This document shows, piece by piece, positions 63,437 to 64,000 of a DNA stretch of 64,000 nt. Source of the stretch: Epibacterium sp. Ofav1-8. Lineage in GTDB: Bacteria > Pseudomonadota > Alphaproteobacteria > Rhodobacterales > Rhodobacteraceae. Each line of letters starts with the position of its first letter. Within the stretch, counting starts at the first letter, position 1. The stretch spans positions 372,001-436,000 of the forward strand of contig NZ_JAKRFD010000001.1 of assembly GCF_022348185.1 (NCBI RefSeq), written 5' to 3'. The position numbers and the translations under genes are program-made. Below the pieces are notes generated by a model. That model made no database searches. It was not told the DNA's origin and saw only the letters and a program-made list of their open reading frames with translations.

Positions 63437-64000
63437 GCCAAGAAGAAGATCATAACGACGACACGGCCCTGGCCGGTGAGTACGTCCTGAATCTTCTGGA
63501 GGATGACGAGCGTGCGGCGTTCGAGGCACGGCTGGTTGCAGAGGCGGCGTTGCGGGACCGCGTGCGCGAATGGGACGAGTCTCTCGTGGACCTCACCGAT
63601 GGGATCTCGCCCGTGCCGCCGCCCCCCATGGTGAAGGACAGGCTCCAGGCAACACTTTTCCCGGAAACGATCAGGCGAAAACGCTCACTCTGGACCTGGC
63701 TGGCCGGAAGCATTGCTGCCGCGATAATCGTCGGTTTTGTCGTGCTGATGCCTTCGCTGCTGCAGGAGACGGCCTATGAGCCGACCTTAACCGCCAGCGT
63801 CGCGGCGGAAGACGGCACGCTTGTGGTTGCGGCCCAGTTCATCGCTGAAACGAAAGCGCTTGAGCTTGTGCGCGAAACGGGCGATGCGCGCCCCGGCCGC
63901 GTGTTGGAGCTTTGGTTGATTGCCGAGGGCTCCGATGCGCCGATGTCTCTTGGGGTGCTCCCTGATGACGCCGAAACGCGATTCACACTCTCACTCGACG
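63433..64000 (+). CDS. Anti-sigma K factor (RskA-like), 3' end beyond the window
   Basis: The first 189 residues are visible: a cytoplasmic N-terminal anti-sigma domain (LAGEYVLNLLEDDERAAFEA), a single TM helix (LWTWLAGSIAAAIIVGFVVL, residues about 81-100) and the start of a periplasmic RskA domain (GDARPGRVLELWLIAEGSDA). Its ATG overlaps the sigma factor stop. Such proteins hold the ECF sigma inactive at the membrane until a signal triggers release. Confidence 0.9.
   Translation, partial: MSQEEDHNDDTALAGEYVLNLLEDDERAAFEARLVAEAALRDRVREWDESLVDLTDGISPVPPPPMVKDRLQATLFPETIRRKRSLWTWLAGSIAAAIIVGFVVLMPSLLQETAYEPTLTASVAAEDGTLVVAAQFIAETKALELVRETGDARPGRVLELWLIAEGSDAPMSLGVLPDDAETRFTLSLD

Noticed and set aside
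62894-64000. An anti-sigma of the ChrR cupin type, which would imply a singlet-oxygen response
   Set aside because: The downstream protein has an N-terminal anti-sigma domain, a TM helix and an RskA-like periplasmic domain, not a cupin.

Overview
The window reads as a chromosomal segment of a GC-rich alphaproteobacterium of the Rhodobacteraceae (Roseobacter group). The evidence is the gene order (irr divergent from fabA-fabB-fabI; miaB/phoH/ybeY/corC/lnt/metK; aroA-cmk-rpsA; ihfB-lapA-trpF/trpB), a SAM/SAH-type riboswitch before metK (a class known from Rhodobacterales), a class II-like EPSP synthase and several roseobacter-style orphan families. Coding density is high; I see no prophage, CRISPR array or rRNA operon.

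Layout. 1-7 kb: the start of an indolepyruvate oxidoreductase with a divergent Lrp regulator, a DJ-1/PfpI protein, a DUF3307 membrane protein, a degenerate ABC protein fused to a cyclic-nucleotide-binding domain, an FAA hydrolase and an ArsR regulator with two SqrR/BigR-like cysteines. 7-14.3 kb: a minus-strand run of small-molecule catabolic enzymes (enolase superfamily, Zn-alcohol dehydrogenase, three alpha/beta hydrolases, a PLP dehydratase, a haloacid dehalogenase). 14.4-17.8 kb: an FKBP isomerase, an orphan binding protein and an HD-hydrolase/TetR pair. 17.8-21.1 kb: unsaturated fatty-acid synthesis genes and irr. 21-24 kb: a LysR/phytanoyl dioxygenase pair and an unassigned conserved protein. 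24-35 kb: RNA maturation and envelope genes (miaB, phoH, ybeY, corC-like, lnt, metK, trmB). 35-45 kb: aroA, cmk, rpsA, ihfB and trpF with accessory genes between them. 45-58.9 kb: trpB, an ammonium-transporter/chemoreceptor fusion, pth, rplY, lldD, a soluble hybrid kinase and trpA. 59-64 kb: a PagL-like gene, ychF, a nucleoside hydrolase, tRNA-Ser(GCU), a decayed IS3-family transposase and an ECF sigma/anti-sigma pair cut by the window end.

The general picture is a conserved housekeeping backbone into which small accessory cassettes have been inserted: an OmpA/lipoprotein pair and a GNAT gene between miaB and ybeY; nitroreductase, Zn-ribbon, zinT and glutaminase genes around rpsA; a LysR gene between trpF and trpB; a lipoprotein gene between pth and rplY. 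A dispersed GC-rich intergenic repeat occurs at least three times, each time just downstream of a plus-strand gene.

The most notable candidates are the 811-residue Amt-chemoreceptor fusion at 47252-49687, the ABC/cNMP protein at about 2573-5593 (apparently starting at AUA, with a perfect CRP-type palindrome upstream), the shared CEHW module in two adjacent envelope proteins at 25.7-26.6 kb, and the double palindrome before a nitroreductase at 37.4 kb. Everything here is from reading the sequence by eye; no database search was run.
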